Of a DNA stretch of 14,959 nt, positions 1-8,134 are shown piece after piece. The DNA is taken from the NCBI GenBank assembly GCA_046095485.1, contig JBJTJN010000115.1, positions 1 to 14,959 on the forward strand, read 5' to 3'. The notes under the pieces were generated by a model. That model was not told the DNA's origin. It worked only from the letters and a program-made list of their open reading frames with translations, and ran no database searches. Position 1 is the stretch's first letter, and the number at the start of each line of letters is the position of its first letter. Position numbers and translations under genes: made by a program. This DNA is from SYFI01 sp046095485. Its GTDB lineage: Bacteria; Actinomycetota; Thermoleophilia; Miltoncostaeales; Miltoncostaeaceae.

Positions 1-3
1 GCC

Positions 4-870
4 CTACGCCACCACCACGGCGAGGGCGAACCCGCCCCCCAGCACCCCCACCATCCCGGCGATCACGGCCGGCGCCATGCGCCCGTAGGCCATGTGCCCG
101 CGCCCGAGCGCCGAGAGCGCCAGGGCGGCCAGGAAGCCCCCCACCAGACCGCCCAGGTGCCCCCCGATGGAGATTCCCGGGATGATGAAGGTGATGGCCA
201 GGTTGAGCAGCAGGAAGATGCCCACGCTCGACCCCAGCAGGGCGATTCCCTGCTGGCGCTCGAGCACCAGCAGCGCGGCCATGAGGCCATAGATGCCGCC
301 CGAGGCGCCCACGGTGAGCGCATCGGGGGCGAACAGCAGCGCGCCCGCGGCGCCCCAGATGATGCTGGCCAGGTAGATGGCCGCGAACCGCAGCGACCCG
401 GCATAGCGCTCGAGCGCCCCGCCCAGCCACCACAGCACGATCATGTTGAACAGCAGGTGGATGAGCCCGGCATGCACGAACGCCGATGTGATGATGCGGT
501 ACCACTGCCCCTCGGCCACGAACGGCCCGAACAGGCCCAGGTCCACCGCGATTCCGGCGTTGGCGCCCGAGATGGTGACGCCCTGCGCAAGCTCGATGAT
601 CGCGATCGCAACGCAGAGCGCGATGATGCCCACGGTGAGGGGCGCGCCACCCGTGCGCATCCCCAGGTCGAGCCCCTTGGCCCGACTGGTGACCGACCCC
701 GGGCGCGGGCCGCCCGCGCAGTCGGGGCACTTGATGCCCACGGCCGCCGTGCGGGCGCAGTCGGGGCAGATCGGCGTGCCGCAGGTGGAGCACGAGATGA
801 GGGTCTCGCGGTCAGGATGCCAGCGGCATCGGGGCTCTGCGGTACCGGGATCGGTGGTCTGGTCTGCCAC
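4..870 (-). CDS. B-box zinc finger / rhomboid intramembrane serine protease
   Basis: This is a 288-residue membrane protease predicted to cut substrates within the bilayer. Residues 15-51 form a cysteine/histidine cluster (C15, H18, C27, C30, C35, C38, C48, C51) of the B-box type found at the N-terminus of many actinobacterial rhomboids. The rhomboid core follows, with a first membrane helix near 77-95, an HLLFN motif (H138, N142), the GASG motif with nucleophile Ser190, and the GGHLGG motif with partner His238. The serine/histidine pair is intact, so it should be active. The frame stays open far upstream, but that part is the shadow of gltB. I chose GTG at 870 because it sits just before the zinc motif and 8 nt after a TACCAT box, with no RBS, which suggests a leaderless mRNA. 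The stop is three bases from the window edge. It diverges from gltB. Substrate unknown. Confidence 0.9.
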   Translation of the reverse strand: MADQTTDPGTAEPRCRWHPDRETLISCSTCGTPICPDCARTAAVGIKCPDCAGGPRPGSVTSRAKGLDLGMRTGGAPLTVGIIALCVAIAIIELAQGVTISGANAGIAVDLGLFGPFVAEGQWYRIITSAFVHAGLIHLLFNMIVLWWLGGALERYAGSLRFAAIYLASIIWGAAGALLFAPDALTVGASGGIYGLMAALLVLERQQGIALLGSSVGIFLLLNLAITFIIPGISIGGHLGGLVGGFLAALALSALGRGHMAYGRMAPAVIAGMVGVLGGGFALAVVVA

Positions 871-878
871 TCGAGGCC

Positions 879-884
879 ATGGTA
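879..884 (-). promoter_or_regulatory. Candidate -10 box for leaderless rhomboid mRNA
   Basis: On the minus strand the hexamer TACCAT (TANNNT class) ends 8 nt before the GTG start at 870. Transcription would then begin at or beside the start codon. No Shine-Dalgarno sequence is present. The same spacing recurs before other genes in the window. The -35 region would fall in the palindrome at 894-909. Confidence 0.5.
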
Positions 885-893
885 TCCCGCTTT

Positions 894-909
894 CCCCATG
901 GCCATGGGG
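894..909. promoter_or_regulatory. Perfect 16-bp palindrome, candidate operator
   Basis: The sequence CCCCATGGCCATGGGG equals its own reverse complement over 16 bp. It lies between the divergent rhomboid and gltB genes, over the expected -35 region of the rhomboid promoter and about 35 bp upstream of the TTGACA box of gltB. That position suits a repressor or activator site. The binding protein is unknown. It could also be chance in GC-rich DNA. Confidence 0.35.
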
Positions 910-943
910 CGGTCGGTACCCTGAGGACGGGTCATGTCGCCCG

Positions 944-972
944 TTGACAGGGGGGTTCCGGGCGGCTTCACT
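944..972 (+). promoter_or_regulatory. Candidate gltB promoter (TTGACA -35)
   Basis: A perfect TTGACA at 944-949 is followed, after a 17-bp spacer, by TTCACT at 967-972, which matches the -10 consensus at only three of six bases. A perfect -35 is uncommon in such GC-rich DNA. Initiation near 980 would give a 5' leader of about 57 nt before the TTG start of gltB. Confidence 0.4.
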
Positions 973-1024
973 ACCCGTTCGGCCCGTCCGCGCCCGGTCC
1001 CGCGCGGTCGTACCCACTTCACCT

Positions 1025-1030
1025 GAGAGG
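1025..1030 (+). promoter_or_regulatory. RBS that sets the gltB start
   Basis: GAGAGG lies 6 nt before the TTG at 1037. No ATG or GTG with a comparable RBS lies between here and the catalytic cysteine codon, so this site decides in favour of the TTG start. Confidence 0.6.
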
Positions 1031-1036
1031 CAGCAC

Positions 1037-4000
1037 TTGACGACGACGCCTGCGCCGTTCGCAACCACCCCTCCCCCGGGCCTTCCGGAGCTGAAGGAGC
1101 ACGACGCCTGCGCGCTCGCGGCCTTCGCCACGCGCGACGGCAAGCCGAGCCGCGACATCATCGATCGTGCCCTGCTGGGGCTCGACATGATGGTGCACCG
1201 CGCCGGCAGCGTTGACGGCGAGGGCGATGGGTCGGGCCTGCAGGTGGACATCCCGCGCGCCGTGTGGGCCACGCGGCTCGCAGCCGAGGGCCTCGACCCC
1301 GCAACTGCCGACGACCCGCGCTTCGTGGTGGCGCACGTGTTCTTCGAGGGCTCCTCCGAGGCCGACGCCGAGTTGCCCCGCCTCATCGACATCGCCCGCC
1401 TGCATGGCTTCGAGGTGCTGATCAGCCGCGAGGGCGAGATCGATCGCTCGGCCCTGGGCCCGCGCGCGGCCGAGAACCCGCCGGTGTTCTGGCAGCTGGC
1501 GCTGCTGGCCGGCGACGCCGCCACGGCGTCACGCGAGTGCTACCGGGCGATGGTGGCCATCGAGCGCGAGCTGACCTGCCACGTGGCGTCGTTCTCGGCC
1601 AACGACTGCGTCTACAAGGTGCTGGGCCAGCCGATGGTGATCCCGGCCTTCTACCCCGAGCTCGCCGACCCGGCATTCGGGTCGTCGCGCGTCATCGCCC
1701 ATAACCGGTACTCCACCAACACCTACCCCACCTTCAGCCGCGTGCAGCCGTTCGCGATCCTCGGCCACAACGGCGAGATCAACACCATCGCGCAGCTGCG
1801 CGAGCAGTGCCGCCAGCTGGGGCTGCCCATCACGCGCGACGGGTCCGACTCGCAGGACCTCAACCGCCTGCTGGAGGGCCTCATCTTCGAGAAGGGCCTT
1901 TCGCTGATCGAGGCAGTGGAGTTCGCGCTGCCGCCGATCCTCGGCGAGGTGCACCGCCTGCCCACCGAGCTGCAGGACCTCTACGTGCACTACCGCGAGG
2001 CCTGGGGCCCGTACGCCCAGGGCCCGGTGGCGCTCGCCGCCCGCGCGTACGACGAGATGGTGTTCTCGGTGGACGCCCTCGGCCTGCGCCCGCTCTGGTG
2101 GGTGGAGACCGCGGACATCTACGTGGCGTCGTCCGAGCCCGGGATCATCCCGGTGCACGAGCTCACGGCCGACCCGCGCCCGCTCGCCCCCGGCGAGAAG
2201 ATCGCCCTCATCAGCGGCGACGACGGCGTGCCGCAGGTGCTCTCATACCCCGAGGTGCAGCGCGAGGTGCTCGCGCGCGCCAGCGCCCGTGGCGGCCTGC
2301 CGCACGCCGAGGCCCGCGCCCGCCTGGCCGGCGGCCTCGAGCCCGTGCGCGACGGCGCCGACCTGGTGCCTCCCGCCGGCGACGACGACGTGCCGCTCGC
2401 CGACCTGCTGGCGTCGGCCGGCTGGATCGACGGCGACAAGCAGCAGGTGCAGTTCCACGCCGACCGCGGCGCGGAGCCCATCGGATCGCTCGGCTGGGAC
2501 GGCCCCCTCGGGCCGCTGTCACCCGTGGCGCTCCCGGTATCGGACTACCTGCAGGAGACCGTGGCGGTGGTCACCAACCCGGCCATCGACCGCGAGCGCG
2601 AGGTGGAGCACTTTTCCACGCGCGTGGTGCTGGGCCGTCGCCCGCCCATCGAGGGCGTGGAGCCCGCGCCGCCGCAGCGCTGCGAGCTGCGCATGCCGAT
2701 CATCCTCGGCGCCATGCGCCCGTCGGTGCAGGTGAGCCTGCCCGAGCTGCGTCGCGTGGCCGCCGGGCAAGGCGTGGCCGTGATGGAGGACGTCGTGGCC
2801 GCCTGGGGCGACCGCTACGCGCGGCTCCCCCTGTACTTCCCCGCCGACGGCACCACGCGCGAGCACGTGGACCGCCTGCGCCAGATGGCCGTGGACGCCG
2901 TCACGGCCGGCGCCGAGATCGTGGTGCTCGAGGACCGCCTCGCCACGCCGCAGCAGCGCGTGATCGACCCGCACCTCGCCGTTGCCGCCGTGGACAAGGC
3001 CCTGCGCGAGGCGCACGACGACGGCGGCGTGGCCCTGCGCCGCCGGGTGAGCATCGTGCTGAAGGCCATGGGCATCCGCAACGTGCACGACGTCATGGTG
3101 GCCGTGGGCTTCGGCGCCGACGCCCTGTGCCCGTACGCCATGGTGGAGCAGGCCGTGGACGGCTCGCCCGAGCCCGAGGCCGCGGCCGGTCGCCTGCTCG
3201 AGGGCCTGCAGAAGGGCATGGAGAAGGTGCTCTCCACCCTGGGCATCCACGAGATCCGCGGCTACGGCCGCCTGGTGTCGGCCATCGGCATCGCGCCCGA
3301 GGTGCTTGACCTGCTGGGCATCCCCGGCTTCTGCGCATCCGAGGGCCGCGGGCTCGACTTCGCCCGCCTCGACGTGCTGGCCGAGCAGGGCCGGCAGATC
3401 CGCGCCGGCGAGGACGGCGCGGGCACGGTCAGGCTTCCGCGCATGTACCCCAAGGTGTGGAAGGCCCTCGCCCGCGTGGCCACCAGTGAGCGCGGGTACG
3501 ACGAGTTCGCCGAGACCTGCCAGGCCCTCGAGGACGAGCAGCCCGTGGCCCTGCGCCACGCCATCGGAATCCAGCTGGCACCCGAGGGCGAGCGCCTTCC
3601 GGCCGAGCAGGTGTCGAGCAGCGTGGGCGGGCAGGAACTTCCCTTCGTGATCTCGTCGATGTCGTTCGGCAGCCAGGGCGAGACGCCGTTCCGCGCCTAC
3701 GCGGAGGCCGCCTACCGCGCCGACATGCTGTGCATGAACGGCGAGGGCGGCGAGATCCGCGACATGTACGGCAAGTACCCGAAGAACCGCGGCGTGCAGA
3801 TCGCCTCGGGCCGCTTCGGGGTGTCGTCGCTGCTCATGAACGCCTGCGAGTGGATCGAGATCAAGATCGGCCAGGGCGCCAAGCCCGGCGAGGGCGGCCA
3901 CCTGCCGGGCTCGAAGGTGACCGAGGCCATCGCGGCGGCGCGTAACGCCACCGTGGGGTCCGACCTCATCAGCCCGTCGAACAACCACGACCTCTACTCC

Positions 4001-5656
4001 ATCGAGGACCTCGCGCAGCTCATCGATGAGCTGAAGACCGCCAACCCGTACGCGAAGGTGATCGTGAAGGTGCCGGTGGTTCCCGGCGTGGGCACCATCG
4101 CCGTGGGCATCGCCAAGGCCGGCGCCGACGTGCTCACCCTGTCGGGCTTCGACGGCGGCACGGGTGCCGCGCGCCTGCATGCGCTTCGCCGCGCGGGCCT
4201 GCCCTGCGAGATCGGCACCGTGCTGGCCCACCACGCCCTGGTGGAGGCCGGGATCCGCGACCGCGTGGAGATCTGGGCCGACGGTGGCCTGCGCACCGCG
4301 GCCGACGCCATCAAGCTCATCTGCCTGGGCGCCAACCGCCTGGGCTACGGCACGGCGTCGATGGTGGCCATCGGCTGCACCATCTGCCGCGGCTGCCAGC
4401 TGGACACCTGCCATGTGGGCATCGCCACGCAGCTCGACGAGGAGGAGGCCGAGCACCGGGGCCTCAAGCGCTTCGTTCCGCGCGAGTACGAGCCCGCGGT
4501 GGAGGGCCTCATGCGCTACTTCACCGAGATGGGCGAGGCGCTGCGGCGCATCGCCGGCGAGATGGGCGTGGACAACGTGCAGGACCTCGTGGGCCACGCC
4601 GACCGCCTGGCCCAGATCACGCACCACTCCGAGATGGACCTGGACGGCCTGCTCACCCCCACCCGCGACCGCGTCATCGGGTCGCCGGAGGATGGCGAGC
4701 GGTACTTCCGCCCGTTCACCCCGCCGCCGCCGCACCGCGCGCCCGACGCCGCCCAGGAGGCCCTCGAGGCCGCCACCGTGCTGGCCGTGGAGGAGAGCGA
4801 ACTCACCGCCCGCGACCGCAACCTGGGCACCGACCTGGCCGGCGTCATCGCGCGTGCCCGCACCGGGCTGCACACGCCGCGGGAGCTCAGCGCCCAGGTG
4901 GAGCGCACGGCCCCCGAGGGGCACGCCGGCACGCTGGTGGACCTTCAGTTCACCGACGGCGCGGCCACGGGATCGGGCCTCGCGGCCTTCAACGTGGAGG
5001 GCGTGCGCATCCGGGTGTCCGGCGGCGCGCAGGACGGCGTGGGCAAGTGCTCGCTGGGCGGCGAGGTGCAGGTGCTCAAGGCACTGTCCGACTCGGGCGA
5101 CTGGGTGGGTGGCCACGTGGGCAAGTCGTTCGCCTACGGCGCGCAGCGCGGGCTGTTCCTCATCCAGGGCGACGCCGACGCCCGCGCGGGCATCCGCCTG
5201 TCGGGCGCCGACATGGTGCTGGGCGGCGAGCCCGACGGCCCCATCGACGACCGCATCGGTGCCCTCGGCGCCAGGGCCAACTGCAAGGGCTTCGCATTCG
5301 AGTACATGACCGGCGGCCGCGCGGTGGTGCTGGGCGACCCCGGCCCCTGGCTGTGCTCGGGCATGACCGGCGGCGTGGTGTACGTGCGCCAGGAGGCCGA
5401 CTGGAACCTCGATGAGGCCGCCGTGCGCCGACGCCTGTCCAAGGCCGCGAAGGTGAGCCTGGTGCCGTTCGAGGCCGAGTCCGAGGATGCCCAGAACGTC
5501 AGCGAGCTGCTGGCGTCGTACTGCGCCGCGCTCGCGGCATCGGGGCAGGACGCCGAGGCCGCGCGCCTGGCGGCCCTCGCCGAGTCACCGGAGGATCACT
5601 TCATCGCGATCCACCCGGTCACCCAGCAGGCCGACCCGAACCTCTCCACGGAGTAG
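1037..5656 (+). CDS. gltB: Glutamate synthase large subunit (GltB type)
   Basis: This 1539-residue enzyme should make two glutamates from glutamine and 2-oxoglutarate. The N-terminal glutaminase has Cys25 in DAC (the mature N-terminus if a 24-residue propeptide is removed), RYSTNT (224-229), GHNGEIN (243-249) and GSDS (269-272). A central domain spans about 510-800. The FMN synthase domain runs from about 865 to 1150, with GEGGE, QGAKPGEGG and SGFDGGTGAA. The Fe-S cysteines are C1114, C1120 and C1125, and an extra C1117 lies between the first two. A GXGXG beta-helix domain fills about 1300-1500. Several usually conserved motifs differ: CALAAF replaces CGVGF, and PSNNHD replaces PPPHHD. It is therefore a divergent subfamily, though full length. 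The NADPH-oxidising small subunit GltD is not encoded nearby, so the electron donor may be encoded elsewhere or be ferredoxin. The TTG start is set by its RBS. Confidence 0.9.
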   Translation: MTTTPAPFATTPPPGLPELKEHDACALAAFATRDGKPSRDIIDRALLGLDMMVHRAGSVDGEGDGSGLQVDIPRAVWATRLAAEGLDPATADDPRFVVAHVFFEGSSEADAELPRLIDIARLHGFEVLISREGEIDRSALGPRAAENPPVFWQLALLAGDAATASRECYRAMVAIERELTCHVASFSANDCVYKVLGQPMVIPAFYPELADPAFGSSRVIAHNRYSTNTYPTFSRVQPFAILGHNGEINTIAQLREQCRQLGLPITRDGSDSQDLNRLLEGLIFEKGLSLIEAVEFALPPILGEVHRLPTELQDLYVHYREAWGPYAQGPVALAARAYDEMVFSVDALGLRPLWWVETADIYVASSEPGIIPVHELTADPRPLAPGEKIALISGDDGVPQVLSYPEVQREVLARASARGGLPHAEARARLAGGLEPVRDGADLVPPAGDDDVPLADLLASAGWIDGDKQQVQFHADRGAEPIGSLGWDGPLGPLSPVALPVSDYLQETVAVVTNPAIDREREVEHFSTRVVLGRRPPIEGVEPAPPQRCELRMPIILGAMRPSVQVSLPELRRVAAGQGVAVMEDVVAAWGDRYARLPLYFPADGTTREHVDRLRQMAVDAVTAGAEIVVLEDRLATPQQRVIDPHLAVAAVDKALREAHDDGGVALRRRVSIVLKAMGIRNVHDVMVAVGFGADALCPYAMVEQAVDGSPEPEAAAGRLLEGLQKGMEKVLSTLGIHEIRGYGRLVSAIGIAPEVLDLLGIPGFCASEGRGLDFARLDVLAEQGRQIRAGEDGAGTVRLPRMYPKVWKALARVATSERGYDEFAETCQALEDEQPVALRHAIGIQLAPEGERLPAEQVSSSVGGQELPFVISSMSFGSQGETPFRAYAEAAYRADMLCMNGEGGEIRDMYGKYPKNRGVQIASGRFGVSSLLMNACEWIEIKIGQGAKPGEGGHLPGSKVTEAIAAARNATVGSDLISPSNNHDLYSIEDLAQLIDELKTANPYAKVIVKVPVVPGVGTIAVGIAKAGADVLTLSGFDGGTGAARLHALRRAGLPCEIGTVLAHHALVEAGIRDRVEIWADGGLRTAADAIKLICLGANRLGYGTASMVAIGCTICRGCQLDTCHVGIATQLDEEEAEHRGLKRFVPREYEPAVEGLMRYFTEMGEALRRIAGEMGVDNVQDLVGHADRLAQITHHSEMDLDGLLTPTRDRVIGSPEDGERYFRPFTPPPPHRAPDAAQEALEAATVLAVEESELTARDRNLGTDLAGVIARARTGLHTPRELSAQVERTAPEGHAGTLVDLQFTDGAATGSGLAAFNVEGVRIRVSGGAQDGVGKCSLGGEVQVLKALSDSGDWVGGHVGKSFAYGAQRGLFLIQGDADARAGIRLSGADMVLGGEPDGPIDDRIGALGARANCKGFAFEYMTGGRAVVLGDPGPWLCSGMTGGVVYVRQEADWNLDEAAVRRRLSKAAKVSLVPFEAESEDAQNVSELLASYCAALAASGQDAEAARLAALAESPEDHFIAIHPVTQQADPNLSTE

Positions 5657-5728
5657 TTCCGCGGCGCTGGGGCCGGCGGCACGTCCGGGTCAGGTGGTGG
5701 CCGCCACGGTCGAGCGCTGCTGCCAGAC

Positions 5729-5744
5729 GGTGAGCCGCCTCACA
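5729..5744. promoter_or_regulatory. CRP/FNR-type operator upstream of egtB
   Basis: GGTGA, a six-base spacer and TCACA match the CRP consensus (TGTGA-N6-TCACA) at nine of ten defined bases. The site lies in the 151-bp gap after gltB, 63 bp before the egtB ATG. A Crp-family regulator is encoded just past egtD. The same dyad could form a 5-bp hairpin in RNA (GTGAG/CTCAC at 5730-5743), but without a U tract that is a poor terminator. Confidence 0.4.
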
Positions 5745-5796
5745 AAGTGACGCGGCCTACGGCCACACCATGCGGGGGTCCGGTGCGCGATCGGGC

Positions 5797-5804
5797 AAGG
5801 TGAG
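5797..5804 (+). promoter_or_regulatory. RBS of egtB
   Basis: AAGGTGAG lies 3 nt before the ATG at 5808, with its AAGG core 7 nt away. It supports this start and shows that egtB, unlike several genes here, has a leadered mRNA. Confidence 0.6.
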
Positions 5805-5807
5805 GGC

Positions 5808-7109
5808 ATGACCACCGCGGAGATGCTGTCCGCGCGCCTCGAGGAGGTGCGCGACCGGACGCTCGGCCTCGTGGCCCCCCTCGATGACGAGTGGGTGGGC
5901 CGCACTCCCGACCCCATCATGAGCCCCCCGGCCTGGGACCTCGCGCACATCGCGGCGTATGAGGAGCTGTGGCTCGTCACGCGGCTGTCGGAGCAGCGGC
6001 CCCTGCACCCCGACCTGCAGGCCACCTACGACGCCTTCGAGACCCCCCGCGCCGTGCGCGGCGAGATACGCATCCTCGACGGCCGCGAGTCGCGCGAGTA
6101 CATGCACGAGGTGCGCGAGAAGGCCCTCGAGGTGATGCGCAACGCCGACATGTCGCCCGACGGCCCCGAGCTCACCGCCGATGGCTTCGTATGGGCCATG
6201 GTGGCGCAGCACGAAGCCCAGCACGACGAGACCCTGCTGCAGACGCTGCAGCTCATGCCCCCAGGCGCCTACTCGCCCTGCGTGGGTGCGCTGCCCCCGG
6301 GGGACGACCGCATCGGCGCCCCCGATCCGGTGCACATCGCGGGAGGCACCATCGTGATGGGCGCGCCCGGCGCAGGCGGCGCCCTCGACTGCGAGAAGCC
6401 CGCGCACGTGCGCGACGTGGCCCCGTTCCGCCTCGACCGCAACCCCGTGACCATCGGGCGCCACCTGGAGTTCATCCGCGACGGCGGGTATCACGACGAG
6501 CGCCTGTGGAGCGCCGAGGGCTGGGCCTGGCGCCAGGGCGAGGGCGTGGAGGCCCCGCTGCACTGGCAGCCCGACGGCGCAGGCGGCTGGACGCGCACGT
6601 GGTTCGGCTGCACCGAGGCCGTCGACGCCGCGGAGATCCTCTGCCACGTCTCGTTCCATGAGGCCGAGGCCCACGCCCGCTGGGCCGGTGGGCGCCTGCC
6701 CACTGAGCACGAGTGGGAGTTCGCCGCCCGGCACGACCCCGCATCGCCCGATGACGCCTGGGCCCCCTGGGGCCCTGCCCGCCACGACGGCCGCGCCAAC
6801 CTGGGGCAGGTGTCGTTCCGCCCGTCGCGCGTGGGCGCCTACCCCGACGGCGTGGCGCCCACCGGCTGCGCCCACATGATGGGGGACGTCTGGGAGTGGA
6901 CGTCCACGGAATTCGATGCCTACCCGGGCTTCCGGGCATTCCCCTACCGCGAGTACGCCGAGCCGTTCTTCCGCGACGGCTACCGGGTGCTTCGCGGCGG
7001 ATCGTGGGCCACGCAGTCGGTGGCCGCGCGCACCACGTTCCGCAACTGGGACCTGCCGCAGCGCCGGCAGATCTTCGCGGGCGTCAGGGTGGCCTGGGAC
7101 GCCGCGTGA
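5808..7109 (+). CDS. egtB: Ergothioneine sulfoxide synthase EgtB
   Basis: EgtB is a non-haem iron enzyme that joins a thiol (gamma-glutamylcysteine or cysteine) to hercynine using O2, forming the C-S bond of ergothioneine in the cytoplasm. The 433-residue protein has the expected two domains. The N-terminal DinB-like bundle carries the iron ligands H47 (in WDLAHI) and H135/H139 (HEAQH). The C-terminal formylglycine-generating-enzyme-like domain contains GDVWEWTS, YPYRE-like FPYREYAEPFF, VLRGGSWAT, TFRNW and PQRRQIFAGVR. R81 and R84, spaced like the arginines that bind gamma-glutamylcysteine in a mycobacterial EgtB, hint at that substrate, but this is inference. Its stop overlaps the egtD start by 4 bases, so the two form an operon. 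Homologues of egtA, egtC and egtE are not in the window. Confidence 0.93.
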   Translation: MTTAEMLSARLEEVRDRTLGLVAPLDDEWVGRTPDPIMSPPAWDLAHIAAYEELWLVTRLSEQRPLHPDLQATYDAFETPRAVRGEIRILDGRESREYMHEVREKALEVMRNADMSPDGPELTADGFVWAMVAQHEAQHDETLLQTLQLMPPGAYSPCVGALPPGDDRIGAPDPVHIAGGTIVMGAPGAGGALDCEKPAHVRDVAPFRLDRNPVTIGRHLEFIRDGGYHDERLWSAEGWAWRQGEGVEAPLHWQPDGAGGWTRTWFGCTEAVDAAEILCHVSFHEAEAHARWAGGRLPTEHEWEFAARHDPASPDDAWAPWGPARHDGRANLGQVSFRPSRVGAYPDGVAPTGCAHMMGDVWEWTSTEFDAYPGFRAFPYREYAEPFFRDGYRVLRGGSWATQSVAARTTFRNWDLPQRRQIFAGVRVAWDAA

Positions 7110-8134
7110 GCAGCCGCGCCACGCACCCCGGCCATGTGACCACCCAGCAGGCACAGCCCCTGCCCTGGCGCCTCGACTGCCACGTGGCCGCCGGTGACGA
7201 CGCCGCCGCGGCCGACGAGCTGCGCCGTGCCCTCACCGACCGGCGTCCGTGGATGCCCGCCCGGTGGTTCTACGACGATGCCGGCTGCGAGCTGTTCGTG
7301 CGCATCACGGACCTCGACGAGTACTACCAAACACGCACTGAGCAGGCACTCCTCGATGCCCACATCGATGAGCTGGTGCGCGAGCAGGGCACCACCGAAC
7401 TCGTGGAGATCGGCTCGGGCGCCGCCCGCAAGACCCGGGCGATCCTCGACGGCATGGAGGCCGCAGGCACTCTGCGGCGGTTCATCCCCTTCGACATCAG
7501 CCCGGGTGCGGTGGCGGCCAGCGCCACGGACATCGCCGCCGCCTACCCGGGAACCCGCGTGCAGGGAGTGGCCGGGGACTTCTCGCGGCACCTCTCGCGC
7601 ATCCCGCGCCGCCCGGCCGATGGCCGGCGCATGGTGGCGTTCCTCGGCGGCACCATCGGCAACCTCGAACCGCCGAAGCGCCGCACCATGATGCGCCGGC
7701 TCGCGCGCCTCGTGCGCCCCGGCGACTGCCTGCTCATGGGCACCGACCTCGCGCATGACCCCGAGGTGCTGGTGCGCGCGTACGACGACGCCCAGGGCGT
7801 CACCGCCGAGTTCAACCGCAACATCATCCGGCACATCAACCACGCCTACGCGGGTGACGCCGACCCCGCCGACTTCGCGCACGTGGCCCGCTGGAACGCC
7901 CGCGCGTCGCGCATCGAGATGCACCTGCGCGCCCGCCGCGACATCGCATGGAACATCGCCGGGCTGGGCATCGTGGTTCCCATCGAGGCCGGGGCGACGA
8001 TCCGCACCGAGATCTCATGCAAGTTCACGCCCGACTCGGTGCGCGCGATGTACGAGGACGCCGGCCTCGCGCTCGCGGCCTGGCATGAGGACCCGCAGGG
8101 GCGCTACGCGCTGTCGGTGGCAACCCCGGGCTGA
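7106..8134 (+). CDS. egtD: L-histidine N-alpha-methyltransferase EgtD
   Basis: EgtD trimethylates histidine with three S-adenosylmethionines to give hercynine, the substrate of EgtB. The 342-residue protein, slightly longer than the usual ~320, shows the family marks in order: EYYQTRTE (72-79), the SAM-binding loop ELVEIGSG (98-105), the acidic residue D130 in PFDIS, GGTIGN (181-186), and TEISCK (301-306), whose E302 and S304 match the histidine-binding Glu/Ser pair. I chose the GTG at 7106 because it overlaps the egtB stop as GTGA, which suggests coupled translation. A second in-frame GTG at 7136 would remove only ten poorly conserved residues and cannot be excluded. The last 31 bp overlap the 3' end of the opposite-strand regulator gene. 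Confidence 0.92.
   Translation: MSSRATHPGHVTTQQAQPLPWRLDCHVAAGDDAAAADELRRALTDRRPWMPARWFYDDAGCELFVRITDLDEYYQTRTEQALLDAHIDELVREQGTTELVEIGSGAARKTRAILDGMEAAGTLRRFIPFDISPGAVAASATDIAAAYPGTRVQGVAGDFSRHLSRIPRRPADGRRMVAFLGGTIGNLEPPKRRTMMRRLARLVRPGDCLLMGTDLAHDPEVLVRAYDDAQGVTAEFNRNIIRHINHAYAGDADPADFAHVARWNARASRIEMHLRARRDIAWNIAGLGIVVPIEAGATIRTEISCKFTPDSVRAMYEDAGLALAAWHEDPQGRYALSVATPG

Noticed and set aside
901..925. Tiny ORF (MAMGRSVP) starting in the palindrome, possible leader peptide of gltB
   Set aside because: It has no RBS, lies upstream of the likely gltB -35 box, and contains no regulatory residue run.
443..1036. Upstream extension of the gltB reading frame
   Set aside because: It overlaps the rhomboid gene on the other strand and the promoter region, and has no GltB-like sequence before the TTG with its RBS.
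871..1524. Upstream extension of the rhomboid reading frame
   Set aside because: The extension runs antisense to gltB, is low-complexity, and lies beyond the B-box that normally begins the protein. GTG 870 with its -10 box fits better.
2519..5116. Open frame of 865 codons on the minus strand inside gltB
   Set aside because: It is the antisense shadow of a very GC-rich gene. It is Ala/Gly/His/Arg-rich with no recognisable domain, while the plus frame is clearly GltB.
5657..5807. Intrinsic terminator after gltB
   Set aside because: Only short stems (4-5 bp) without a U tract are present. The best of them is better explained as the CRP-type dyad.
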